From: Dyadobacter sp. CY323
Lineage (GTDB): Bacteria; Bacteroidota; Bacteroidia; Cytophagales; Spirosomataceae
Direction: 5' to 3'
Assembly (NCBI RefSeq): GCF_021390245.1
Contig: NZ_JAJUXH010000004.1
Span: forward strand, 62,001-126,000
Length of the DNA stretch: 64,000 nucleotides
A program made the translations under genes and the position numbers. The notes beneath the pieces were generated by a model. The model saw only the letters and a program-made list of their open reading frames with translations, made no database searches and was not told the origin of the DNA. Each line of letters begins with the position of its first letter. Position 1 is the first letter of the stretch. This document shows positions 32,636 through 40,660 of this stretch, in pieces.

Positions 32636-32849
32636 TGTCGTTATATAAATCTTCGATCGAATCGCTGAACATGGAAAATCCGAACCGTCCCATAATCTCG
32701 ATAAAAGATCGTTTACTTATTCCAACAAGTTGAGCAGCTTGACCCAGGCTAAGTTTACCGCGCTCATAAAGTTGGCCTGCCAAAAGCATTTTTATTTCGA
32801 ATTCTTCTGTGTCCAGAGAATCGGGTAAGTCAATAGTTACCGTTTTCAT
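32622..32849 (-). CDS. UPF0175-family antitoxin
   Basis: This 75-residue protein has a short N-terminal strand (KTVTIDLPDSL) and a helix-turn-helix-like segment (LSLGQAAQLVGISKRSFIEIMGRFG) typical of UPF0175. These proteins are the usual partners of DUF3368 PIN toxins. It begins 21 bp after metZ ends, so the pair has no large promoter region of its own. Confidence 0.82.
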   Translation of the reverse strand: MKTVTIDLPDSLDTEEFEIKMLLAGQLYERGKLSLGQAAQLVGISKRSFIEIMGRFGFSMFSDSIEDLYNDIANA

Positions 32850-32870
32850 TGCATTTTAGTTTAAAGGAAA

Positions 32871-34058
32871 CTACCCCAATATATCACTTTTCACCGACAC
32901 CTCCACGGCATTGGTGAAGTCTTCGATCAAATCTTCGATGTCTTCGAGACCAACCGAAATGCGGATCAGACCTTCGGTAATTCCTAAAGCTTTTTTCTCT
33001 TCCGGTTTCAGTTTGGCGTGTGTTGTCGTATTTGGGTTTGTGACAATGGTGCGTGTATCTCCCAGATTCGATGATAACGAAGCAATTTCCAGCGCGTCCA
33101 TAAATGCGGCTACTCGTTCAAAACCACCTTCCAGTTCAATGGTAACCACTGCACCGCCAGCTGTCATTTGCTGTTTTGCAAGCTCATGTTGTGGATGCGA
33201 TTCCAGGAATGGATACTTAACCTGCTTCACATCCGGATGTTTCTCCAAAGCCTCCGCCAAAGCCAATGCATTCTGTGAATGCTTTTCCATTCTCAGACCA
33301 AGCGTTTCAAGGCTTTTGCTCAATACCCAGGCATTGAACGGAGACATGGATGGGCCAGTCTGGCGGCAGAAAAAACGTAACTCCTTGATATATTCCTTTT
33401 TACCAACAACAATCCCGCCCAAAACACGTCCCTGACCATCCATGAATTTGGTAGCAGAATGTAAAACCAAGTCTGCGCCAAATTCGGCAGGATTCTGCAA
33501 TGCAGGTGACGCAAAACAGTTATCTACATTGAAAATCAGGTTATGCTTCTTACAAAGTCTTCCTACCATAGCCAGATCCACCAGATCCAGCCCGGGGTTC
33601 GAAGGTGTTTCGAGGTAAACCATCTTAGAGTTCGGCTGTACCGCAGCTTCCCAGTCCGCTTCATTGGCATCCGCATCCAGATACGTATGCGTAATGCCCC
33701 ATTTGCTCAAAATCTGTGTAATCACCTGATGCGCAGAGCCAAACAACGCCCGGCTCGCTATAATGTGATCGCCGCTTTTCAGCAAAGCCGCCATACTCGC
33801 AAATACCGCCGCCATTCCCGTCGCCGTAGCAACGCCATCCTCGCAATCTTCCAGGTAACAAACCTTGTCCACAAATTCCTGGACAGATGGATTGGAAAAA
33901 CGGCTGTAAATATTGCCTTCCTCTGTTTCTTCAAAAAGGGCTTTTCCCTGCTCAGCACTTTCAAAAGTGAAGCTGCTGGTCAGAAATAATGGCGTAGAAT
34001 GCTCGCGATACTTGGTTTTCGGTGTCTGGGTCCGTATCGCTCTGGTTTGTTTTTTCAT
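32871..34058 (-). CDS. metZ: O-succinyl/O-acetylhomoserine sulfhydrylase (trans-sulfuration family)
   Basis: This 395-residue PLP enzyme of the Cys/Met metabolism family has YSRFSNPSVQEF, the VYLETPSNPGLDLVD motif, NVDNCFASPALQNP, and the PLP lysine in HSATKFMDGQGRVLGG. It ends with SVGLEDIEDLIEDF. The best fit is homoserine sulfhydrylase, which would fix the sulfide made by the downstream genes into homocysteine. Cystathionine gamma-synthase is the alternative, since the families cannot be separated by eye. It is the first gene of the block before the toxin-antitoxin pair. Confidence 0.85.
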   Translation of the reverse strand: MKKQTRAIRTQTPKTKYREHSTPLFLTSSFTFESAEQGKALFEETEEGNIYSRFSNPSVQEFVDKVCYLEDCEDGVATATGMAAVFASMAALLKSGDHIIASRALFGSAHQVITQILSKWGITHTYLDADANEADWEAAVQPNSKMVYLETPSNPGLDLVDLAMVGRLCKKHNLIFNVDNCFASPALQNPAEFGADLVLHSATKFMDGQGRVLGGIVVGKKEYIKELRFFCRQTGPSMSPFNAWVLSKSLETLGLRMEKHSQNALALAEALEKHPDVKQVKYPFLESHPQHELAKQQMTAGGAVVTIELEGGFERVAAFMDALEIASLSSNLGDTRTIVTNPNTTTHAKLKPEEKKALGITEGLIRISVGLEDIEDLIEDFTNAVEVSVKSDILG

Positions 34059-34062
34059 CTTA

Positions 34063-34341
34063 AGCTGTTAGCCATTAGCTGTTAGCTGTTAGCCTTTTTA
34101 ATTGTTACTTAATCTAATTTTATGTTGGGTTTTAAGCTGGCTTTAAGCTGGCTTTAAGCTGTTAGCTATTAGCCGTTAGCTTTTAGCCTATCATTAGTGG
34201 TTCCTAATCAATGAATTTTGATTTAAGTCGCTAGTTTTTAGCCTTTTAATTTCAATAAATAAAAAATCGTGTCGGTATGTTGCTTTCTTGCTCTAAAAAG
34301 CTAACAGCTAATGGCTAACAGCTAATGGCTAAAAGCTAAAA
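34063..34341. repeat. Large TTAGC-word inverted repeat between metZ and the TauE exporter
   Basis: A perfect 24-bp inverted pair stands at 34063-34086 and 34300-34323, built from AGCTGTTAGCCATTAGC words. Between the arms is an 11-bp tandem (TTTAAGCTGGC, three copies near 34131-34160) and further TTAGC words to 34188. The right arm runs into the exporter gene, so its last codons and TAG stop come from the array (TTTTTAGCTTTTAG on the minus strand). Confidence 0.85.
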
Positions 34342-35507
34342 ACAACCATATAAATAATCCTCAAACTCACAATCACCACAATCGTCCCCACCATGATCAT
34401 CATGGTTTTGATCGGTAATCTTCTTGACAGGTTTGCTGCGATTGGGGCAGCAACCATTCCTCCTAAGATCAAACCCAAAACGACCTGCCAGTGCGAAAAC
34501 CCGATGATGCTGATGAATGTGACCGAGCTTGCCAGTGAGACGAAAAATTCCGCCAGGTTCACCGATCCGATCGTGTATTTCGGGTGACGTCCGCGGGCGA
34601 TCAATGTCGAGGTAACAATCGGTCCCCAGCCTCCTCCGCCGATCGAATCGAGGGTTCCTCCCGCCATCGCCAACCAACCAATTTTCTTGATCGGTCGTTT
34701 TTCGACACGCTTCTTCAACGCTTTCTGAATGATAAGAATTCCCAGAATCAGCGTATATACCGCAACCAACGGTTTTATTATGTAAATATATTGTTCGAAT
34801 GAAGAAAGCAGGTAAGCGCCGGTGATCGCGCCGAGCACGCCCGGGAATAAAATCTTCTTGAAAAGCTTGCTGTTTACATTGCCGAATTTCAAATGCATAT
34901 ACCCCGAAACCCCACTCGTGAAGATCTCGGAGGTATGCACGCTGGCACTTACAGCCGATGGCGGAACGCCCAGTGTGAGCAGAAATGTGGCCGCAGTTAC
35001 ACCGTAAGCCATTCCTAAAGCGCCATCTATCATCTGTGCGACGAAACCGCCGAGCACATAATAGAAGAAATTTTCATTCAGTTCGAGGTCGTTCCAGAGA
35101 ATGGTAAGACGGTCGTAGGTGAAGAATGTAAAAAGCAAATGCCCAACTACCATTAAGGCAATGGCAGAAAACAGGTTTACGGCAACTTCCGTCCTGGTCC
35201 TTTTCCGGATTGTCGCCGCCCAGATCTTCTGCTGAATCGTTTCCCAGGTTAGTGGCTTTTTTGCATTATTTCCGGAAGGGGGTACTGTCGCACGCCGCAG
35301 AACCTGGGCGGGTGGAGCATTTACAAACCGGATGTCTGATTCTTCCGGCAGATCGCGCAGGTACACCACCTGACCTTTTTCCCTGGCCAACGCCGCCAAT
35401 CGCCGATCCTCCTCAGGATCACCACTTGCGATGTACGCTACGTCAAGAGATTCCCAATGCGAAGAATTCGTTTCAGATGAGGGTGTAAAGTCCGCCGCTT
35501 CCTTCAA
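34329..35507 (-). CDS. TauE/SafE (TSUP) sulfite exporter with a siroheme-synthase remnant at the N-terminus
   Basis: This 392-residue protein has a TSUP transporter from about residue 110, with repeated spans and motifs such as FVAQMIDGALGMAYGVTAA and the second-half copy GTLDSIGGGGWGPIV. It probably exports sulfite or related anions. Residues 25-65 (VAYIASGDPEEDRRLAALA, then VYLRDLPEESDIRF) resemble the middle of precorrin-2 dehydrogenase, but the NAD-binding GxGxxA half is absent. An in-frame TAG at 35511-35513 blocks extension upstream. The start is TTG at 35507, and a consensus promoter lies 43 bp further up. Confidence 0.85.
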   Translation of the reverse strand: MKEAADFTPSSETNSSHWESLDVAYIASGDPEEDRRLAALAREKGQVVYLRDLPEESDIRFVNAPPAQVLRRATVPPSGNNAKKPLTWETIQQKIWAATIRKRTRTEVAVNLFSAIALMVVGHLLFTFFTYDRLTILWNDLELNENFFYYVLGGFVAQMIDGALGMAYGVTAATFLLTLGVPPSAVSASVHTSEIFTSGVSGYMHLKFGNVNSKLFKKILFPGVLGAITGAYLLSSFEQYIYIIKPLVAVYTLILGILIIQKALKKRVEKRPIKKIGWLAMAGGTLDSIGGGGWGPIVTSTLIARGRHPKYTIGSVNLAEFFVSLASSVTFISIIGFSHWQVVLGLILGGMVAAPIAANLSRRLPIKTMMIMVGTIVVIVSLRIIYMVVFSF

Positions 35508-35549
35508 AGTCTATGTAGTATACTATTATTATAGAGTAACTCAGGGGTG

Positions 35550-35580
35550 CAAATTTAAGATCAAATTGTTAGTTTTCAAA
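35550..35580 (-). promoter_or_regulatory. Promoter of the TauE exporter gene
   Basis: On the minus strand TTTG (35580-35577), a 19-bp spacer and TAAATTTG (35557-35550) match the Bacteroidota consensus fully. The start of transcription would be near 35543, giving a leader of about 36 nt before the TTG start. A 10-bp palindrome, TAGTATACTA, stands in the leader at 35516-35525. Confidence 0.7.
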
Positions 35581-35603
35581 GAATAAAAAGAGGAGGGTGC
35601 CAA

Positions 35604-37880
35604 TCAGTAGCAACGGATTTCCATCAGAGAAGCGGGGACGTTCGAGCTGGCATTCGTTACACGGACCTTTAAATGTTGGGTTGTTATTGGCTTGTCAAAT
35701 ACGATTGTCCTTTTGGTTTGGTGGTTATCTGTTATGCTTCCAACGAGCTCATCATTACAGTTATAAACGCCAATTTCAGTCGCGCAAAATGGCATAACGG
35801 TTTCCGGATGAACATAAATGACATTTTCCATGGGGTGGTCAAAATCGGTGTCAAAGACGAGATCCAGCTTAGAAATCGTGACGGGTTCGTTCCACCGGAT
35901 GCCGATCTGCGGATTTTTGTCCGCTGAATCGGCCACCCACGCATTTGGTCCCGAAACGGGCCGGTGCAAGCCATTCCGGATGTTTTCAGGTTCAAAAAGT
36001 GCAATGGGTTCACTGAGTCGGAATGCCAGGTTACGGCCTTCCGGCCTGCGCTGCGGGCACCAGAATTCGAACGTATCCACGCCAAGATCTTCGGTAGGTT
36101 CCTGTTTTCCGTAGTTCGAAACCGCCGGATTTGTTGCATTAAAGACGGTTACCAGCCCGGTAACGCGTTTCTCACTATACTGGATTTTTATATTTTCATT
36201 TTTAATAAAACAAATGAATGCATAAGCTTCTTCACCAAATGCAGAAGACCAGTTCAGCGTAATTTCCTGCTTTCCAGATTCCAGGTTGAAAGATTTTGTT
36301 TCCAGGGTTACATCCGGCGTGTGGTTGAAAACTTTGCTGCTTTTACGCAGCTCGACAATCAGTTCTGTATCCTGTAATGCTTCCACCCAAACCGTAACAG
36401 ACGGCATTTTGCCTTTTACCGGAAGCATTTGAGCAACCGAATGTTTTATAACAGACCAGTGATCGGATCCAGGCAGCTCCCGCAGTTTCAAGGTCGAGGT
36501 GGCGTCGATCGAGACTGCTTTTTCGACTAAATTTTCCGGATCGGAAATGCTTGTTTGAGGCAGATACTGACCTGCACGCCACAATTCCAGTTGAAGTTCT
36601 TTTAAATGCAGCTCGCCCACTTCGCGCGGCGTGCAGCTGTATTTTTTTGCAATGGAAGCCGCAATCGCCACCGACTGCCCGCCCATGGCACTGGTCGCCA
36701 TCACACGTGTTGACGCAAATGCCACGTGGGTAGCACTGATGATCCGGCCCGCGATAAATAGGTTATTGATGTTTTTGGAATAAAAACAACGGTACGGAAT
36801 GCTGTACACTCCTTTGCTATGCCATTGATTACAACCCGATTGATCGCTGTAAACACCATCCGCCGGATGCAGGTCCAAGCTCCATCCGCCAAAACCTACG
36901 GTATCGTGAAATGATGTTTGCTCGACGATATCCTGTTGTTTTAAAAGATAGTCCCCTTCAAAACGGCGGCTTTCACGCTTGCCGGGAATCGTTCCTACCC
37001 ATTCCAAAGTCATATTTTCGGATTCGGGAAATTCGCCGGAGTTCTTAATGTAATTCCACGCTCCGTAAACGACTTTCCATAATTCCCATTTGATCTTTTC
37101 CGTATCGTGAACCGTATCAAGCCTTCCACCGTATTCGAGCCACCACAACCGGCATCCGAAGTCTTTCGGGTTAAAGGTTTTATATCTCGGGATTTCCTTG
37201 ATATCCTGCAATGCATAAGAAGGCGGGATAAACTTTACCGGCCGGCCTATGTCTTTGGAATAGAAATACATAGAATGCCCCAATAACTCGCCATACGCTT
37301 TGTCCGGAGCAAATTTCTCGCCAAATTCCTCAACCGATTCAGCACCCATCCGAAATGCCGCGCCGGACAAAAAGCCGACAATACCGTCCCCGGAAGCGTC
37401 GCAAAAAAGTGGTGCGGTAACGCTGTATTTCGTACTGTTCTGGCTGCAAAATGCGTGAACTGCCGTAATGGATTCGGTTTCCGAATTTTTGTCCAGATCG
37501 TAAACAGCCGTGTTCAAAAGCAAGGTAATGTTCTTTTCCTCCACCACTTTTTCCAACAAAACCGTATCGAAGATCAATGGATTGCCGTCTGGATTGCGGT
37601 AGATATTTTCCAGCATAATCTCGTCGATTACGCCGCCTTCCCGGGCCCACCGGTTGTTGTTTCCCATGTGAGAAGTAGCCCCGAGGATCCAGAGCCGCAC
37701 TTCGCTCGAACAGTTTCCTCCCAGCACTGGCCGGTCCTGGATCAAGGTTACTTTCATACCTGCCCTGGCTGCGGTAATTGCCGCGCAGGTACCAGTCAAT
37801 CCTCCTCCCACGATCACCAGGTCTGTCGCCGATTCAATGGTTTTCGGTACTCTTTTTTCAGATGCTTCTTCTCGTATCAT
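35604..37880 (-). CDS. FAD-dependent oxidoreductase (FAD_oxidored family), no visible signal peptide
   Basis: This 758-residue protein has the FAD site IVGGGLTGTCAAI at residues 25-30, then LGGNCSSEVRLWILGA. It shares PGKRESRR and IPYRCFYSKNINNLFIAGR with its two paralogues at 47020 and 50985. A C-terminal beta-sandwich, similar to discoidin-type carbohydrate-binding domains (from about residue 610), ends in MEIRCY. Unlike its paralogues it shows no Sec or Tat signal, so it may act in the cytoplasm. Family members are often annotated as xanthan-lyase-like, but their real reaction is undefined. It is the last gene of the locus, 41 bp after the GH2 gene. Confidence 0.85.
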   Translation of the reverse strand: MIREEASEKRVPKTIESATDLVIVGGGLTGTCAAITAARAGMKVTLIQDRPVLGGNCSSEVRLWILGATSHMGNNNRWAREGGVIDEIMLENIYRNPDGNPLIFDTVLLEKVVEEKNITLLLNTAVYDLDKNSETESITAVHAFCSQNSTKYSVTAPLFCDASGDGIVGFLSGAAFRMGAESVEEFGEKFAPDKAYGELLGHSMYFYSKDIGRPVKFIPPSYALQDIKEIPRYKTFNPKDFGCRLWWLEYGGRLDTVHDTEKIKWELWKVVYGAWNYIKNSGEFPESENMTLEWVGTIPGKRESRRFEGDYLLKQQDIVEQTSFHDTVGFGGWSLDLHPADGVYSDQSGCNQWHSKGVYSIPYRCFYSKNINNLFIAGRIISATHVAFASTRVMATSAMGGQSVAIAASIAKKYSCTPREVGELHLKELQLELWRAGQYLPQTSISDPENLVEKAVSIDATSTLKLRELPGSDHWSVIKHSVAQMLPVKGKMPSVTVWVEALQDTELIVELRKSSKVFNHTPDVTLETKSFNLESGKQEITLNWSSAFGEEAYAFICFIKNENIKIQYSEKRVTGLVTVFNATNPAVSNYGKQEPTEDLGVDTFEFWCPQRRPEGRNLAFRLSEPIALFEPENIRNGLHRPVSGPNAWVADSADKNPQIGIRWNEPVTISKLDLVFDTDFDHPMENVIYVHPETVMPFCATEIGVYNCNDELVGSITDNHQTKRTIVFDKPITTQHLKVRVTNASSNVPASLMEIRCY

Positions 37881-37921
37881 TTTATCAAGTATTTATCTCA
37901 CGGGTCTCAGCAGACCTGTTA

Positions 37922-39973
37922 TTATTCCAGTACAAATTCAGTTTCCGTAGTCAGGAAACCAGTCGGTTTATAAATAGAAATGTGTGCTCTGCCTTCAAAT
38001 CCCTGAATCGGAACGGATACTTCCTTGCTTTCGCCGGGGTTGAGATCGGGGATAAGGACTTTTGAATAGGCGGTTTTTAAATAATAGCCAGAGAGTTTTC
38101 GCGTCGGAAAATCAGGTCTGGCCGTGAGCTTCACTTTGAGGACATTCACACCTTGCTCGCCAGACTGATATCCCACTTTTTCAATCGTTACAGGCGATAG
38201 TTCGTCCTGGTGAACCTTGTAGGCCCGACGGGGTTGCCTGTTCGGGCCGACGATTCCCCATTGGCGGAAGCCATTTACATTGGTACCAAACAATTTGCTG
38301 CGGTAGTCATTATAAGTCCACCAGGAAATGCCGGCCACATACGGTCTTTTCCGGATCTCGGACAGAACTTCGCGGATATGTTGCGCCTGGTATGCCTCGC
38401 CCCCGTTTCCGTCGGAACGCGTGCCCCATTCGCTGATAAATACAGGTTTGTCGGGATAAAGTTTGTGAATATGATCGAGCGACCTGGCATGTCCGCCATA
38501 GGTATTTGTGGATACAAAATCCACGTACTGACTGGCTTCATTTTCTGGCTTCGCAGGCAATGCATTCAGGCGCATGGTCGCAAAGGTGTAGAGGCGGGTG
38601 GGGTCCACTTCTCTGGCGAATGCGATCATGTCTTTCGTCCACCGCTGACCACCTGGCTGGTCGGAAAGGTATTCATTCCCAACACTGTACGCCATGACAC
38701 TCGGGTGATTCCAATCCCGCTCAGCCATTTCTCTGAACTGCGACTTAAATTTAGTCCGCATGGAATCATTATCCATTTGCTTTCCGGTAAGCTGCCAGTT
38801 GCCCACTTCGGTAATGATCAGCATCCCATATTGGTCCGCCAGGTCATAGAAATATTCGCCGGGCGTATAATGGGTCAGCCGCTGAAACTCCATGCCCGCC
38901 TCCTTCATCAAACGAAAGTCTTTTTCAACAAGCCAATCCGGCTCCAAGGAACCCAGACCCGGATAATCGATCACACGATTGCCGCCGCCTACTTTCAATG
39001 GCTTTCCATTGAGCAGGATCTGGGCGTCACGGATTTCGATTTTTCGTATGCCAAAGCGAGAGGCGATGGAGTCGGAGCCGACTGTGGCTTTGAGTTCGTA
39101 CAGGTTAGGCTGGTCAAGTTCCCAAAGTTTCATTTGTGCGGCCGGGATGGTTGCTTCGGCCTCGATTACGGCAGTTTGTCCGGCAGGAATGCTGGCAGAT
39201 TTTGTTTTCCATTTTAACGAAACAGGTTTTTTATCTTGAAAAACAGTAAAGTCAATTTTTGGCGTAGCTGCATTGGAAGATGCATTTTTAACCCGGACCC
39301 TGGCGGTAATGCTGGCAGAATTTTTGGCAAGATCGGGTGTTGTTTCGATCTTGATATTTTCAGCATAAACCTCCGGCTCGATGGTGAGGTAAACCGGGCG
39401 GATCAGCCCACCGTAGTTGACCCAGCCTACAAAAGCATCACTGACATCTCCATTATCCTTTACCCCCGGAATGGTGTTTGTTTTCCATGTGTTGTTATTA
39501 ACTGCAACCACCAGCTCGTTACCACCCTCTTTCAGCAACGAAGTCACATCGAAGCTGAATGGCGTATAACCGCCTTCATGGTCGCCGACTTTCTGGCCAT
39601 TCAGCCAGACGTTGGTTTTATAAAAAGCCGCATCAAAATGCAGGATCACACGTTTCCCCGAGGCAGGTTTCCAGGAAAAAAATTTACGGTACCAGGCTGT
39701 TCCCGTGTAAAATTCATAGCGGGAATCCGTAGAGAAGCAGTGCGGGACGGTTACGATGTCTTGTCGTGAGGCTTTTGCCACACCTTCTTTATACCACTGG
39801 TTTGAAATTCCAAGCTCGGCCGGGTCCAGCACAAACATCCAGTCCCCATTCAGCGATATCGCCCCGGGGTCTTTAATATGGTATTGCGCAAAGCTGCTTT
39901 GGGAGATGCAGCAAGCAACAAACAGTAGTAGCGTTCTAAATTTATTGTTCATAAAATGCGTTAAGGAATTCAA
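37922..39973 (-). CDS. Secreted glycoside hydrolase family 2 enzyme
   Basis: This 683-residue protein has a signal peptide (LLLFVACCISQSSFAQ), a jelly-roll sugar-binding domain (GTAWYRKFFSW, LWLNGQ-type VWLNGQKVGDHEGGYTPFSFDVT), an Ig-like domain and a TIM barrel. The acid/base is Glu434 (VGNEYLSDQ) and the nucleophile Glu515 (FISEWGTRSD). The length fits beta-glucuronidase-like or beta-galactosidase-like members without the large C-terminal domains; the exact sugar cannot be told. It belongs to the minus-strand locus. Confidence 0.9.
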   Translation of the reverse strand: MNSLTHFMNNKFRTLLLFVACCISQSSFAQYHIKDPGAISLNGDWMFVLDPAELGISNQWYKEGVAKASRQDIVTVPHCFSTDSRYEFYTGTAWYRKFFSWKPASGKRVILHFDAAFYKTNVWLNGQKVGDHEGGYTPFSFDVTSLLKEGGNELVVAVNNNTWKTNTIPGVKDNGDVSDAFVGWVNYGGLIRPVYLTIEPEVYAENIKIETTPDLAKNSASITARVRVKNASSNAATPKIDFTVFQDKKPVSLKWKTKSASIPAGQTAVIEAEATIPAAQMKLWELDQPNLYELKATVGSDSIASRFGIRKIEIRDAQILLNGKPLKVGGGNRVIDYPGLGSLEPDWLVEKDFRLMKEAGMEFQRLTHYTPGEYFYDLADQYGMLIITEVGNWQLTGKQMDNDSMRTKFKSQFREMAERDWNHPSVMAYSVGNEYLSDQPGGQRWTKDMIAFAREVDPTRLYTFATMRLNALPAKPENEASQYVDFVSTNTYGGHARSLDHIHKLYPDKPVFISEWGTRSDGNGGEAYQAQHIREVLSEIRKRPYVAGISWWTYNDYRSKLFGTNVNGFRQWGIVGPNRQPRRAYKVHQDELSPVTIEKVGYQSGEQGVNVLKVKLTARPDFPTRKLSGYYLKTAYSKVLIPDLNPGESKEVSVPIQGFEGRAHISIYKPTGFLTTETEFVLE

Positions 39974-39985
39974 ATGGATTTAAGT

Positions 39986-39993
39986 TATTTTTG
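39986..39993 (+). promoter_or_regulatory. Candidate -7 element for the antitoxin-PIN pair
   Basis: TATTTTTG matches TAnnTTTG and lies 17 bp before the antitoxin ATG at 40011, inside the 37-bp gap to the divergent GH2 gene. No -33 box is seen. Confidence 0.4.
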
Positions 39994-40010
39994 AAAAAAC
40001 AGATAGCGTA

Positions 40011-40247
40011 ATGGCAGCGACTCAAACAATCCCGACCCGGCTAAGCAATCTTCAGATCGAACTGTTAAAGCTGTATCCTTATAGTGTTTCTGAAAACGAG
40101 CTGAGAGATATCCGTAAAATGCTGGCTGATTATTTTGCCCAAAAAATCGATTCTGAAATGAATCAGTTATGGGAGAAAAATGACTGGAACGACCAGACCA
40201 TTGAATCCTGGAAGTCTGAACACCTTCGCAGCAAGACTTCCAAATGA
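40011..40247 (+). CDS. Putative antitoxin of a PIN-domain pair
   Basis: This 78-residue protein has a helical sequence (LSNLQIELLKLYPYSVSENELRDI) and a basic-acidic tail. I do not recognise the family by motif. It is called an antitoxin from its place: its stop overlaps the start of the PIN-domain gene by 4 bp (ATGA). The pair is inserted on the opposite strand inside the glycan locus. Confidence 0.65.
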   Translation: MAATQTIPTRLSNLQIELLKLYPYSVSENELRDIRKMLADYFAQKIDSEMNQLWEKNDWNDQTIESWKSEHLRSKTSK

Positions 40248-40660
40248 AAATAGTTCTGGATACAAACGTTTTGCTGATTTCCCTTCCATTAAAATCCAGA
40301 TACCGTCCAATTTTTGATTCTCTTCGGGCGGGCGAATTTGAGTTGGTCGTAAGCAATGATATTTTACTTGAATACCACGAGAAGATCAGTGAAAAAACTT
40401 CTTCAGAAATAGCAGAAAATGTCCTCAAACTCATTCTTTCATTAGAAAACTGCACACTGCAATCGACATTCTTCGAGTGGGGTTTAATGCATAATGATGA
40501 AGACGATAATAAATATGCGGATTGCGCACTCGTCGCCAGTGCTGACCATTTGGTTTCCGAGGACCGACATTTTAACATTCTTAAAGACATTGATTTTCCT
40601 AGGTTATCGGTCATCCGCGCGGATGTGTTTCTTGAACTGGTAAAATCTCGCCAACACTAA
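40244..40660 (+). CDS. PIN-domain toxin (COG1569-like)
   Basis: This 138-residue PIN ribonuclease has the first Asp in KIVLDTNVLLISL, then SNDILLEYHEKI, and the acidic pair in DEDDNKYADCALVASADHLVSEDRHF. It probably cleaves RNA when released from the upstream antitoxin. Its last 50 bp overlap the 3' end of the convergent symporter gene. Confidence 0.82.
   Translation: MKIVLDTNVLLISLPLKSRYRPIFDSLRAGEFELVVSNDILLEYHEKISEKTSSEIAENVLKLILSLENCTLQSTFFEWGLMHNDEDDNKYADCALVASADHLVSEDRHFNILKDIDFPRLSVIRADVFLELVKSRQH

Noticed and set aside
38210-39217. 335-codon open frame opposite the GH2 gene
   Set aside because: It is a shadow of a clear GH2 enzyme with both catalytic residues; the composition is unlike a protein.
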